A stretch of DNA of 12,533 nucleotides from Acidimicrobiia bacterium (GTDB taxonomy: Bacteria > Actinomycetota > Acidimicrobiia > Acidimicrobiales > Acidimicrobilacustridaceae). A program made the translations under genes and the position numbers. The notes beneath the pieces are model-generated. The model did no database searches and was not told where the DNA came from. It worked only from the letters and a program-made list of their open reading frames with translations. The DNA lies in the NCBI GenBank assembly GCA_018882825.1, contig VERC01000044.1:1-12533 (forward strand). The letters run 5' to 3'. Shown one piece after another: positions 6,517-12,533 of the stretch (positions are counted from its first letter, which is position 1; each line of letters begins with the position of its first letter).

Positions 6517-8945
6517 CGGGCTCGCTCCTGTCGCAGTTCGGACTGCACCACGACCTTGTCGGCCAGCAACGCCTCGATCTCGGTGGCGTCGAGGCCCGAC
6601 TCCTCGAGCAGGGCCACGGTGTCGTGACCGACCACCAGCGGAGGTCCGGCGATGCGACTCGGGGTGTCGGAGAAGGTCCACAACGCGCCGAACTGCTCGA
6701 ATCGACCCACCTGCGCCTGGTGCATCGAGGTGACCAGACCGGCGTCACGGAACACCGGGTCGTCGAACAGCGCGAAGGCGAACCGGTCGTCGGCGATCTC
6801 GCAGGGCACACCGGCACCATCGAGGGTGGCGAACCAGTCAGCGGCGGTGCGGGAGGCGAACGCGACGTCGAGCACGGAGATGGCCGCGTCGTCGTCCAGT
6901 CCGTCCAGGGACACGCCGGTGGCGCTGGCCAGCGCCCGCCACTGCACGTCGTCGGCCACGGCCACGCACAGCCACCGGTCGGCGCACCGCCAAAGTCGCA
7001 GGCGCGGTCCGGTGCCCAGTTGATCGGCCCGGACCTTGGCCCGGGGCACTCCGGCGCCGGTGGCGGCATCGACCCACGCATAGGAGGTGTTGACCAGACA
7101 GGCGCCGAGGATCGAGGTCGACACGAACTGACCCTCGCCCGTGCGGTCACGGTGGAGCAGCGCGCCGATCATCCCGATCGCCGACAGGAACCCGTTGCCG
7201 GTGTCGCCGAAGGAGGTGAGGCTCCACAGCGGTTTGCCGCCATCGTCGAGCCCACCGTCCTCCCATTCCACGCCGGCCAGACAGGCCCCGGTCTGATCGT
7301 TGCCCGGCAGGTGGGCGCGACTGCGGTCGAAGCCCGAGGTGTGGCAGTAGATCAGGTCGGGTTTGCTGCGGCGCAGCGACTCGTAGTCGACGCCGAGACG
7401 CACGGCGGCCTCGTAGCGCATGTTGTGCTGTACGACATCGGCGCGCGCCACCAACCGGTGCAGCACCGCAAGACCACGCGGGTCCTTGAGGTCGACGGCG
7501 ATCGACTGCTTGCCCCGGTTGGCGGTGAAGGCGATGTGGGTCGAGTGCCAGAACATGTCCCACGGGGTGTTGACCTTGATGACGGTCGCCCCGAGATCGG
7601 AGAGCAACTGCGTGCCGAAGGGGCCGGCGATGGCCAGCCCCAGATCGAGCACCACCACTCCCTCCAACGGGTGGTCCCGGTCGCGCCCGGCCGTGGCATC
7701 GGCCGCCGGAGCCGGCGCGGGCAGGTCCAGTTCGGCCAGCACCTCGGTGGTGTGCTGCCCGATGGTCGGTGCCGGTCCCCGGGGGCCGCCGGGCGTGGCC
7801 GACATGTCCAGCACCCGGCCCACGTGGCGGATGGACCCCACCTCGGGGTCATCGACCGTGGTCACCATGCCCTCGTCGATGAGTGCCGTGTCGCAGAGCG
7901 CGGCCTCCGGCGAACGCACCGCCTGCAGGGGCACTCCGGCCTCGGCGGCCGTGGCCACCCAGTCGGCAGCATCGAAGCGGGCGAAGGCCGCGGCCATCTC
8001 CGGGTGGTAGTGGGCCAGCGCCACCAGTTCGCTGTAGTCCGGTCCGATGCGGGACGGATCCTGACTCGGCTTGGTGATCGAGTCGTCGACGCTGAGCCGA
8101 TCGCCTCGCGACACGCCGAGGGCGAAGGCGGGATTGGGCACCCAGTTCTGCACCCAGGTGCCGTCGGCGCAACGGAAGTGCCCTTTGGATCCGCGCGGAT
8201 CGAAGATCCAACTCAGGTACCCGGGGGCGTGGGGATCCTCGGGCCGCTGCCACGCGCCGGTGGTGCTGACCAGCACGCCCTGCAGCAGTGACGTCTCCAC
8301 CCATTGCCCACGCCCGGTGTGAGCGCGCGCATACAGCGCCGCGCACACTCCCGTGGTGGCCAGATAGGCAGCGCCGAGACTGGGCCAGCGCGACTGGGGG
8401 AACAGTGGCCCCTCGCGCTCGGGACCGTCGGCGCAGCCGGGGGGGATGTCGAGATCGGCCAGTTCCACCGGCAGACCGCACAATCGTCCGATGGACGTGC
8501 CCACCCAGCCACGCTGTTCGAAGTGCAGTCCGGTGCGCGCCGCCACCAGCGCGTCGATGGCCGGTCGATCCTCGAGTCCGACATGACGCCCGTAGGCGGT
8601 GATGGAGCACAGCACCAGTCGCGGGTTGCGGGCGCGCAGCGCGTCCCAGTCCAGACCGAGTGACGCCGCCTCGCCGACCGGGAAGGACTCGACCACCACA
8701 TCGGCCCGATCGCACAGGGCCAGCACCCGGTCTCGCTCGGCCTCGATCCCCAGATCGAGCACGACGCTGCGCGTGCCCCGGGCCCACACCCGGGCCCCGG
8801 ACTCGGTGGTGCGCAGCCGATCACCGCCGGGTGGCTCGACCTTCACCACGTCGGCGCCCTGGTCGGCCAGCAGCATGGTCGTGATGGCGCCGGCCACTCC
8901 GGTGGAGAGGTCGACGACCCGGAATCCCCCCAATGGACCGGTCAT
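6513..8945 (-). CDS. Tandem-fused CaiB/BaiF (family III) CoA-transferase
   Basis: The 810-aa protein is two CaiB/BaiF domains in one chain; single-domain members are about 400 aa. The N-half (about 1-410) opens with FRVVDLSTGVAGA and ADQGADVVKVEPPGGD. After a Pro/Ala linker (about 409-425) the C-half opens with VVVLDLGLAIAGPFG and SDLGATVIKVNTP. Family III enzymes transfer CoA between acids through an aspartyl thioester. The C-half keeps that Asp, D581 in SFGDTGNG, before ALLHRDRTGEGQ. The equivalent N-half position in RWPSLGAAY (about S189), before ALYARAHTGRGQ, is not Asp. Only the C-half is therefore expected to be catalytic, with the N-half completing the interlocked fold. GAGGA at 8953-8957 supports the start; an in-frame ATG at 9029 would overlap the upstream gene and adds an unrelated Arg/Ser-rich tail. 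The stop overlaps the DUF35 start. The acyl substrate is unknown, perhaps the acid activated by this pathway. Confidence 0.9.
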   Translation of the reverse strand: MTGPLGGFRVVDLSTGVAGAITTMLLADQGADVVKVEPPGGDRLRTTESGARVWARGTRSVVLDLGIEAERDRVLALCDRADVVVESFPVGEAASLGLDWDALRARNPRLVLCSITAYGRHVGLEDRPAIDALVAARTGLHFEQRGWVGTSIGRLCGLPVELADLDIPPGCADGPEREGPLFPQSRWPSLGAAYLATTGVCAALYARAHTGRGQWVETSLLQGVLVSTTGAWQRPEDPHAPGYLSWIFDPRGSKGHFRCADGTWVQNWVPNPAFALGVSRGDRLSVDDSITKPSQDPSRIGPDYSELVALAHYHPEMAAAFARFDAADWVATAAEAGVPLQAVRSPEAALCDTALIDEGMVTTVDDPEVGSIRHVGRVLDMSATPGGPRGPAPTIGQHTTEVLAELDLPAPAPAADATAGRDRDHPLEGVVVLDLGLAIAGPFGTQLLSDLGATVIKVNTPWDMFWHSTHIAFTANRGKQSIAVDLKDPRGLAVLHRLVARADVVQHNMRYEAAVRLGVDYESLRRSKPDLIYCHTSGFDRSRAHLPGNDQTGACLAGVEWEDGGLDDGGKPLWSLTSFGDTGNGFLSAIGMIGALLHRDRTGEGQFVSTSILGACLVNTSYAWVDAATGAGVPRAKVRADQLGTGPRLRLWRCADRWLCVAVADDVQWRALASATGVSLDGLDDDAAISVLDVAFASRTAADWFATLDGAGVPCEIADDRFAFALFDDPVFRDAGLVTSMHQAQVGRFEQFGALWTFSDTPSRIAGPPLVVGHDTVALLEESGLDATEIEALLADKVVVQSELRQERAR

Positions 8946-8952
8946 CTCCGCA

Positions 8953-8957
8953 TCCTC
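8953..8957 (-). promoter_or_regulatory. Ribosome binding site deciding the CoA-transferase start
   Basis: GAGGA on the minus strand lies seven bases before the ATG at 8945. The CaiB family begins right at this Met (MTGPLGGFRVVDLS). This makes 8945 the better start than the in-frame ATG at 9029. Confidence 0.6.
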
Positions 8958-8978
8958 GCCGCCGGCGGCGTCGGCGGC
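8958..8978. repeat. GC-rich palindrome between ligase and CoA-transferase
   Basis: GCCGCCGGCGGC (8958-8969) is a perfect 12-base palindrome, followed by another GGCGGC (8973-8978). GCCGCC could pair with the distal GGCGGC around a 9-base loop. There is no T run, so a rho-independent terminator is unlikely. It lies just upstream of the CoA-transferase ribosome binding site and could affect mRNA stability or translation there. It may also be chance in such GC-rich DNA. Confidence 0.3.
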
Positions 8979-9000
8979 AAGCAGCGTCGTCGACCGGGGT

Positions 9001-10701
9001 CTACTCCTCGACGAACCCGGCCTCGGCACCCGTGGCCAGCACGTGCTTGAGGATCTTGCCGCTCGGGTTGCGGGGCAGTGGCGTCGTGCGCAGTTCGACG
9101 TAGGCCGGCACCTTGTAGGCGGAGAGTTGTGCCCGACAGTGCTCGTGGACGTCGAGGTCGGTGACCGTCGTGTCGGGGGCCACCACCACGATGGCCTTCA
9201 CCTCCTGCCCGAGCAGGTCGTGGTCGACGCCGATCACGGCCGTCTCGATCACGCCGGGGATCTCCTCGATGCAGTTCTCGACCTCGAACGGGTAGATGTT
9301 CTCGCCGCCGCGGATGATGAGGTCGCGTTTGCGGGTGGCGATGTAGATCACGTCGTTCTCGATGCGGCCGAAGTCGCCGGTGTTGAACCAGCGTCCGGGG
9401 AAGAAGGCCTCGGCGTTGGCCTGCGGATGACGGAAGTACTCGGTCATCAGCAGCGGCGAACGCACGCAGATGTTCCCCTCGCCGCCCTCGGGCAGCACGT
9501 CGCCCTCGTCGTCGCGGATGGTGACCTCGATGGTGGGCAGGGCCGGGCCGATGCACTCGGGTGAGGCCTCCAGCATCCAGTTGGGGGCGAAGCACACCAG
9601 CGAGCCGGTCTCGGTCGATCCGTACCCCGTCGACATGGTGTGGTCGAGATGGGGGAATCGTTGCGTCACCCGGCGGATGATCTCGGGGGTGGTGGCCGAT
9701 CCGCCCATGCCCACCGACAGCACCTGCGACGGGGGGATCTCGGCGCAGCGATCCGAGTCCACGAGGCGCAGGATGTGCGTGCCCGTGCCCCCGATGATGT
9801 TGACGCCGTTGGCGATGATGAAGTCGATCACCGGGTCGGCCTCGAAGCGCTTCGTGTACCACGCCGTCGTCGAACCCGTCTGGATCGAGTTCACCGTGGC
9901 GCCCAGACCGGAGACGTGGAACAGGGGGAACACGGCCAGGCGTGTCGGCGGGGGACCGCCGCTGCCACCGGTGAGTCCGGCCATCACCATCGTGCGGGCG
10001 CCGATGAAGTTCTGCAGCGTCGAGTAGTGCACCACGCTGCGATGCGACAGCACCGCGGCCTTGGGGCGACCGGTGGTGCCGCTGGTGAAGATGAGGATGG
10101 CGGCGTCGTCCTCGGCGATGGGGTTCGACGGCAGCGGCGCGTCGGGGGCGTAGGTCAGCATCGTCGCCAGGTCGTCATCGAGGTCGAAGCGGGGCGTGGT
10201 CACCTCGGCGCCGAGACGCTCGGCCCGCTTGGCGTCGAACAGCAACAACTTCGGTTCGGTGAGGTCGAGGGCGTGCTGCATCTCCGACTCGGTCCACCAC
10301 CCGTTCATGGCGACGTTGACCGCCCCCATCGACAGCAGCGCCCAGAACGAGACGATCCATCCGTAGGAGTTCGCCCCGCAGATGGCGACACGATCGCCAT
10401 GGCCGATCCCGTGTTCGCGTTGCAGCCACGCCGCAGTGGAGGCCACGTCGTCGCGGAACCCGGCGAAGGTGACCGTCCGGCCGTCGTCGAAGACCATCGA
10501 GGTGCGGTCGCCGAACTCGAACGAGTTCTCCAGCACCTCGCGCAAGGAGCGGGCCCGGTTGCGCAGCACGCCCATCGTCTCGCCCTGCACCACCGTCGAC
10601 TCCACCTCGAACGGAGCCCCCGGTCCGGTGAGCAGCGCGGTGGCCTCGTGCAACTGGGTCAGCAGCGGATGGGTGTGCGCGGGTCCGTCGTGGGTGGTCA
10701 C
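9001..10701 (-). CDS. Acyl-CoA synthetase (AMP-dependent, class I adenylate-forming)
   Basis: This enzyme activates a carboxylic acid to acyl-AMP and then acyl-CoA. At 566 aa it is typical for medium- or long-chain FadD-like ligases. The motifs are complete and in order. The P-loop TSGTTGRPKA is at 206-215, A5 GYGSTE at 359-364, A7 WFNTGD at 438-443, the hinge region RKRDLIIRGGENIYP at 457-471, and A10 NPSGKI at 545-550 with the catalytic lysine K549. The protein has no signal peptide and is probably cytoplasmic. It is the first gene of the operon, so it probably makes the CoA thioester that downstream enzymes process; chain length and substrate cannot be read from the sequence. The start is GTG at 10701, with GGAGGA at 10705-10710 upstream. 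It is followed after 55 bases by the CoA-transferase gene. Confidence 0.95.
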   Translation of the reverse strand: MTTHDGPAHTHPLLTQLHEATALLTGPGAPFEVESTVVQGETMGVLRNRARSLREVLENSFEFGDRTSMVFDDGRTVTFAGFRDDVASTAAWLQREHGIGHGDRVAICGANSYGWIVSFWALLSMGAVNVAMNGWWTESEMQHALDLTEPKLLLFDAKRAERLGAEVTTPRFDLDDDLATMLTYAPDAPLPSNPIAEDDAAILIFTSGTTGRPKAAVLSHRSVVHYSTLQNFIGARTMVMAGLTGGSGGPPPTRLAVFPLFHVSGLGATVNSIQTGSTTAWYTKRFEADPVIDFIIANGVNIIGGTGTHILRLVDSDRCAEIPPSQVLSVGMGGSATTPEIIRRVTQRFPHLDHTMSTGYGSTETGSLVCFAPNWMLEASPECIGPALPTIEVTIRDDEGDVLPEGGEGNICVRSPLLMTEYFRHPQANAEAFFPGRWFNTGDFGRIENDVIYIATRKRDLIIRGGENIYPFEVENCIEEIPGVIETAVIGVDHDLLGQEVKAIVVVAPDTTVTDLDVHEHCRAQLSAYKVPAYVELRTTPLPRNPSGKILKHVLATGAEAGFVEE

Positions 10702-10826
10702 TGGTCCTCCGGGGGTCGGGAACCCAGTCTGTCATCGCGGCGTCGTCTAGGTTCCCGGGCGCGGTCATCGACGCCGAGGGAGGGCCGGATGCACAAGGGA
10801 TCGGGCTCGCTCATGGGGCGCCCACG
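10702..10826. promoter_or_regulatory. Divergent intergenic region, ligase operon and epimerase
   Basis: These 125 bases separate two divergent units and should hold both promoters. On the minus strand, GGAGGA (10705-10710) is the ligase ribosome binding site; I see no convincing -10/-35 pair for the operon. On the plus strand, TAGGTT at 10748-10753 fits a TANNNT -10, but the hexamer 17 bases upstream (CAGTCT) is a poor -35. A TetR-type operator palindrome, common for such catabolic operons, was not evident. Confidence 0.35.
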
Positions 10827-10830
10827 ATGA
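10789..10830 (+). CDS. Possible 13-aa leader peptide coupled to epimerase
   Basis: A tiny open frame (MHKGSGSLMGRPR, stop at 10828-10830) has a good Shine-Dalgarno, GAGGGAGGG, four bases before its ATG. Its stop overlaps the epimerase start as ATGA. The epimerase ATG at 10827 has no Shine-Dalgarno of its own, so translation could reach it by coupling. The peptide has no recognisable attenuator codon run. It may be only a start-site entry device, or chance. Confidence 0.3.
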   Translation: MHKGSGSLMGRPR

Positions 10831-11786
10831 CGATCCTGACGTCGGGCGCCCGGATGGTGGTGACCGGGGCCGCCGGGTTCCTCGGTTCCCACATGGTGGC
10901 TCGACTGCTCGACGCCGGGGTCGAGGTCGTCGGCCTCGACGACCTCTCCTCGGGGCGGGTCGACAACCTGGCCGCGGTGATGTCGAACCCCTCGTTCGAA
11001 CTGCGGGTGGCCGACGTCAGCGACGGGTTCACCGTCGACGGAGCGGTCGACGCGGTGCTGCACCTGGCCAGTCCGGCTTCGCCGGTCGACTACCTGGCCC
11101 GACCGATCGAGACGCTGCGCGTCGGCAGCGAGGGCACGCGCGCGGCACTCGAACTGGCCCTCGATCGCTCGGCCCGCTTCTTCCTCTCGTCCACCAGCGA
11201 GATCTACGGCGATCCACTGGTGCACCCGCAGCCCGAGACGTACTGGGGCAACGTGAATCCCATCGGTGTGCGCAGCGTGTACGACGAGGCCAAGCGGTAT
11301 GCCGAGGCCCTCACCTACGCCCATGCTCGCGCCCACGGACTCGACGTGCGGGTGGCGCGCATCTTCAACACCTACGGACCGCACATGCGCCCCGACGACG
11401 GTCGGGTGGTGTCGAACTTCATCGTGCAGGCCCTGTCCGGACACGACCTCACCGTCTACGGCGACGGCCGACAGACACGTTCGTTCTGCTATGTCGACGA
11501 CGAGATCGACGGACTTCTGGCCCTGCTGGACTCCGACGTCGAGGATCCGGTCAACATCGGGAACGACGGCGAGTTCGACATGCTCACTCTGGCCGAGCTC
11601 GTCCTCGAGTTGACCGGCTCCTCGTCGCGCATCGTGCACGAGGATCTCCCGCTCGACGATCCCAGGGTGCGTCGTCCCGACCTCACCCGGGCCCGGACCG
11701 AGTTGGGATGGGAACCCCGGGTGTCACTGCGCGACGGACTGATACCGACGATCGCGTACTTCGCGTCGATCACTCCGTCGGCCTGA
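10827..11786 (+). CDS. NAD-dependent epimerase/dehydratase, UDP-glucuronate decarboxylase-like
   Basis: An extended short-chain dehydrogenase (319 aa) most like UDP-glucuronate decarboxylase (UDP-xylose synthase, UXS), which converts UDP-glucuronate to UDP-xylose using bound NAD+. The Rossmann motif GAAGFLG is at 14-20. The active site shows T123 and E125 in SSTSEIYG and the YxxxK pair Y152/K156 in VYDEAK, with the T-x-E and 27-residue E-to-Y spacing seen in UXS enzymes. Further UXS-typical blocks are ASPASPVDYL, HPQPETYWGNVNP, RIFNTYGPHMRPDDGRV, YGDGRQTRSFCYVDD and LPLDDPRVRRPD. The length matches bacterial soluble UXS, with no membrane anchor. It would supply nucleotide sugar for cell-wall or exopolysaccharide synthesis; no glycosyltransferase lies in the window. 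The start is chosen at ATG 10827, nine codons before the conserved MVVTGAAGF. A related NDP-sugar dehydratase is possible but less likely. Confidence 0.88.
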   Translation: MTILTSGARMVVTGAAGFLGSHMVARLLDAGVEVVGLDDLSSGRVDNLAAVMSNPSFELRVADVSDGFTVDGAVDAVLHLASPASPVDYLARPIETLRVGSEGTRAALELALDRSARFFLSSTSEIYGDPLVHPQPETYWGNVNPIGVRSVYDEAKRYAEALTYAHARAHGLDVRVARIFNTYGPHMRPDDGRVVSNFIVQALSGHDLTVYGDGRQTRSFCYVDDEIDGLLALLDSDVEDPVNIGNDGEFDMLTLAELVLELTGSSSRIVHEDLPLDDPRVRRPDLTRARTELGWEPRVSLRDGLIPTIAYFASITPSA

Positions 11787-11815
11787 TCGACACGGCGTCA
11801 CCGATGGGCGATGCT
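11787..11815 (+). promoter_or_regulatory. Putative leaderless promoter of the SDR gene
   Basis: TCGACA (11787-11792; 5 of 6 match TTGACA) is separated by 17 bases from GATGCT (11810-11815), which keeps only the A at position 2 and T at position 6 of a -10. The GTG at 11822 follows after six bases. The arrangement mirrors that upstream of the UPF0182 gene. It begins directly after the epimerase stop, so the dehydrogenase may have its own transcript as well as read-through. Confidence 0.35.
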
Positions 11816-11821
11816 GGGTCC

Positions 11822-12533
11822 GTGGCAGGCATGCTCGACGACAAGGTCGCTCTCATCAGCGGGTGTGGCGCCGGGATCGGCCGGGCCGTGGCGCACCGGT
11901 TCGCCCGGGAGGGTGCGGTGCTGTGGCTCAACGACCTGCGTTCCGACGCCTTCGACACCGTGTTGGCCGAGGTGCGGGCGCTGGGGGCCACCGCCGAGGG
12001 GTTGCCCGGTGACATGACCGATCCGGCCTTCGTGCGGGCCTGGGTCGACGACGCGGCCGCCGAGCACGGGCGCATCGACGTGCTCTACAACAACGTGGGC
12101 GTGTCGCGTTCGGGTCTGGTCGCCGACATCACCGACGAGGACTGGCGCTTCGTGCAGTCGACGACACTCGACTCGGTGTTCTTCGCCACCCGGGCGGTGC
12201 TGCCCCACATGGTCGCCGCCGGCGGGGGATCGATCGTGTCGATGTCCTCGGGCGCCGGCATCGGCGGCCACTACGACCTGGGTGGCTATGCCGCAGCGAA
12301 GGCCGCGGTCATCAACCTCATGGAGACGGTGGCCACCGAGTACGGCCGCCACGGCGTGCGCGCCAACGCCGTCACGCCCGGACCCACCGAGACGGCACCG
12401 CTCCTCGCCCATCTGGAGACCCGACCGGGAGGTGTCGCCGCCCACGTCGCCGATCTTGACCTGGCGCGGCTGTCACGACCCGAGGAGGTGGCCGCCATCG
12501 TGTGTTGGCTGGCCTCCGACCACTCGTCCACCA
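11822..12533 (+). CDS. SDR family oxidoreductase (3'-partial)
   Basis: A classical short-chain dehydrogenase/reductase, cut off by the window end after 237 codons; about 15-30 residues are probably missing. Numbering from the GTG at 11822, the cofactor motif SGCGAGIG is at 13-20, NNVG at 90-93 (a variant of NNAG), the catalytic S143 in SMSSGAG, Y156 and K160 in YAAAK, and the PG motif in NAVTPGPTET at 182-191. D38 after the second beta strand (WLNDLR) suggests NAD(H) preference; this is inference. The substrate is not predictable. Three in-frame starts are possible: ATG 11804, GTG 11822 and ATG 11831. None has a strong Shine-Dalgarno. The GTG is preferred because of the promoter-like spacing upstream, and ATG 11831 would also give a normal SDR N-terminus (MLDDKVALIS). 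The gene follows the epimerase on the same strand after 35 bases, but a shared pathway is not evident. Confidence 0.9.
   Translation, partial: MAGMLDDKVALISGCGAGIGRAVAHRFAREGAVLWLNDLRSDAFDTVLAEVRALGATAEGLPGDMTDPAFVRAWVDDAAAEHGRIDVLYNNVGVSRSGLVADITDEDWRFVQSTTLDSVFFATRAVLPHMVAAGGGSIVSMSSGAGIGGHYDLGGYAAAKAAVINLMETVATEYGRHGVRANAVTPGPTETAPLLAHLETRPGGVAAHVADLDLARLSRPEEVAAIVCWLASDHSST

Noticed and set aside
6122..7150. Upstream in-frame extension of the thiolase-fold gene to 726 codons
   Set aside because: The extension runs through the DUF35 and CoA-transferase genes in the wrong frame, with Pro/Arg/Ser-rich nonsense. The family N-terminus begins at the Met at 6121, which overlaps the DUF35 stop.
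5165..8291. Long plus-strand open frames (522 and 555 codons) opposite the operon
   Set aside because: They lie opposite the thiolase-fold, DUF35 and CoA-transferase genes, which have clear motifs and coupled starts. The plus-strand products are low-complexity His/Gly/Arg-rich shadows.
8946..9029. Longer CoA-transferase start at 9029
   Set aside because: It adds an Arg/Ser-rich segment unlike the family, overlaps the ligase end, and ignores the GAGGA ribosome binding site before 8945.

Overview
The window is high-GC DNA (by eye clearly above 60%, with strong G/C preference at third codon positions). It looks like an actinomycete chromosome, most plausibly class Acidimicrobiia. That placement is an inference from gene content and style: a UPF0182 membrane protein with a Thr-rich linker, catabolic CoA-enzyme operons, and apparently leaderless promoters. 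I see no tRNA, rRNA, CRISPR array, insertion sequence or phage module.

Layout. (1) 3-776 (+) is the 3' part of an unrecognised gene whose C-terminal Cys/His signature resembles that of phage Mu gpF-type head proteins. (2) 826-3800 (+) encodes a seven-TM UPF0182 protein, broken by an apparent one-base deletion near 1780-1785. (3) 10701 down to 3813 (-) is a compact five-gene operon. In transcription order it holds an acyl-CoA synthetase, a tandem-fused CaiB/BaiF CoA-transferase, a DUF35 zinc-ribbon/OB-fold protein, a thiolase-fold protein, and a PF04909 amidohydrolase. It runs convergent to UPF0182 with only 12 bases between the stop codons. (4) 10827-11786 (+) is divergent from the operon and encodes a UDP-glucuronate decarboxylase-like epimerase, possibly preceded by a coupled 13-codon leader. 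(5) 11822-12533 (+) is a short-chain dehydrogenase cut off by the window end.

The minus-strand operon is the most interesting part. Two ATGA stop/start overlaps (CoA-transferase/DUF35 and DUF35/thiolase) show tight co-expression. The thiolase-fold protein lacks the usual nucleophilic Cys, and Tyr sits where the usual active-site His residues are expected (Y289 and Y339, 50 residues apart). Together with the adjacent DUF35 gene this resembles the Ltp2-type steroid side-chain retro-aldolases. The operon therefore probably activates a carboxylic acid to its CoA thioester and later cleaves a carbon-carbon bond by retro-aldol chemistry. No acyl-CoA dehydrogenase or hydratase lies in the window, so those steps must be encoded elsewhere, and the substrate cannot be read from the sequence.
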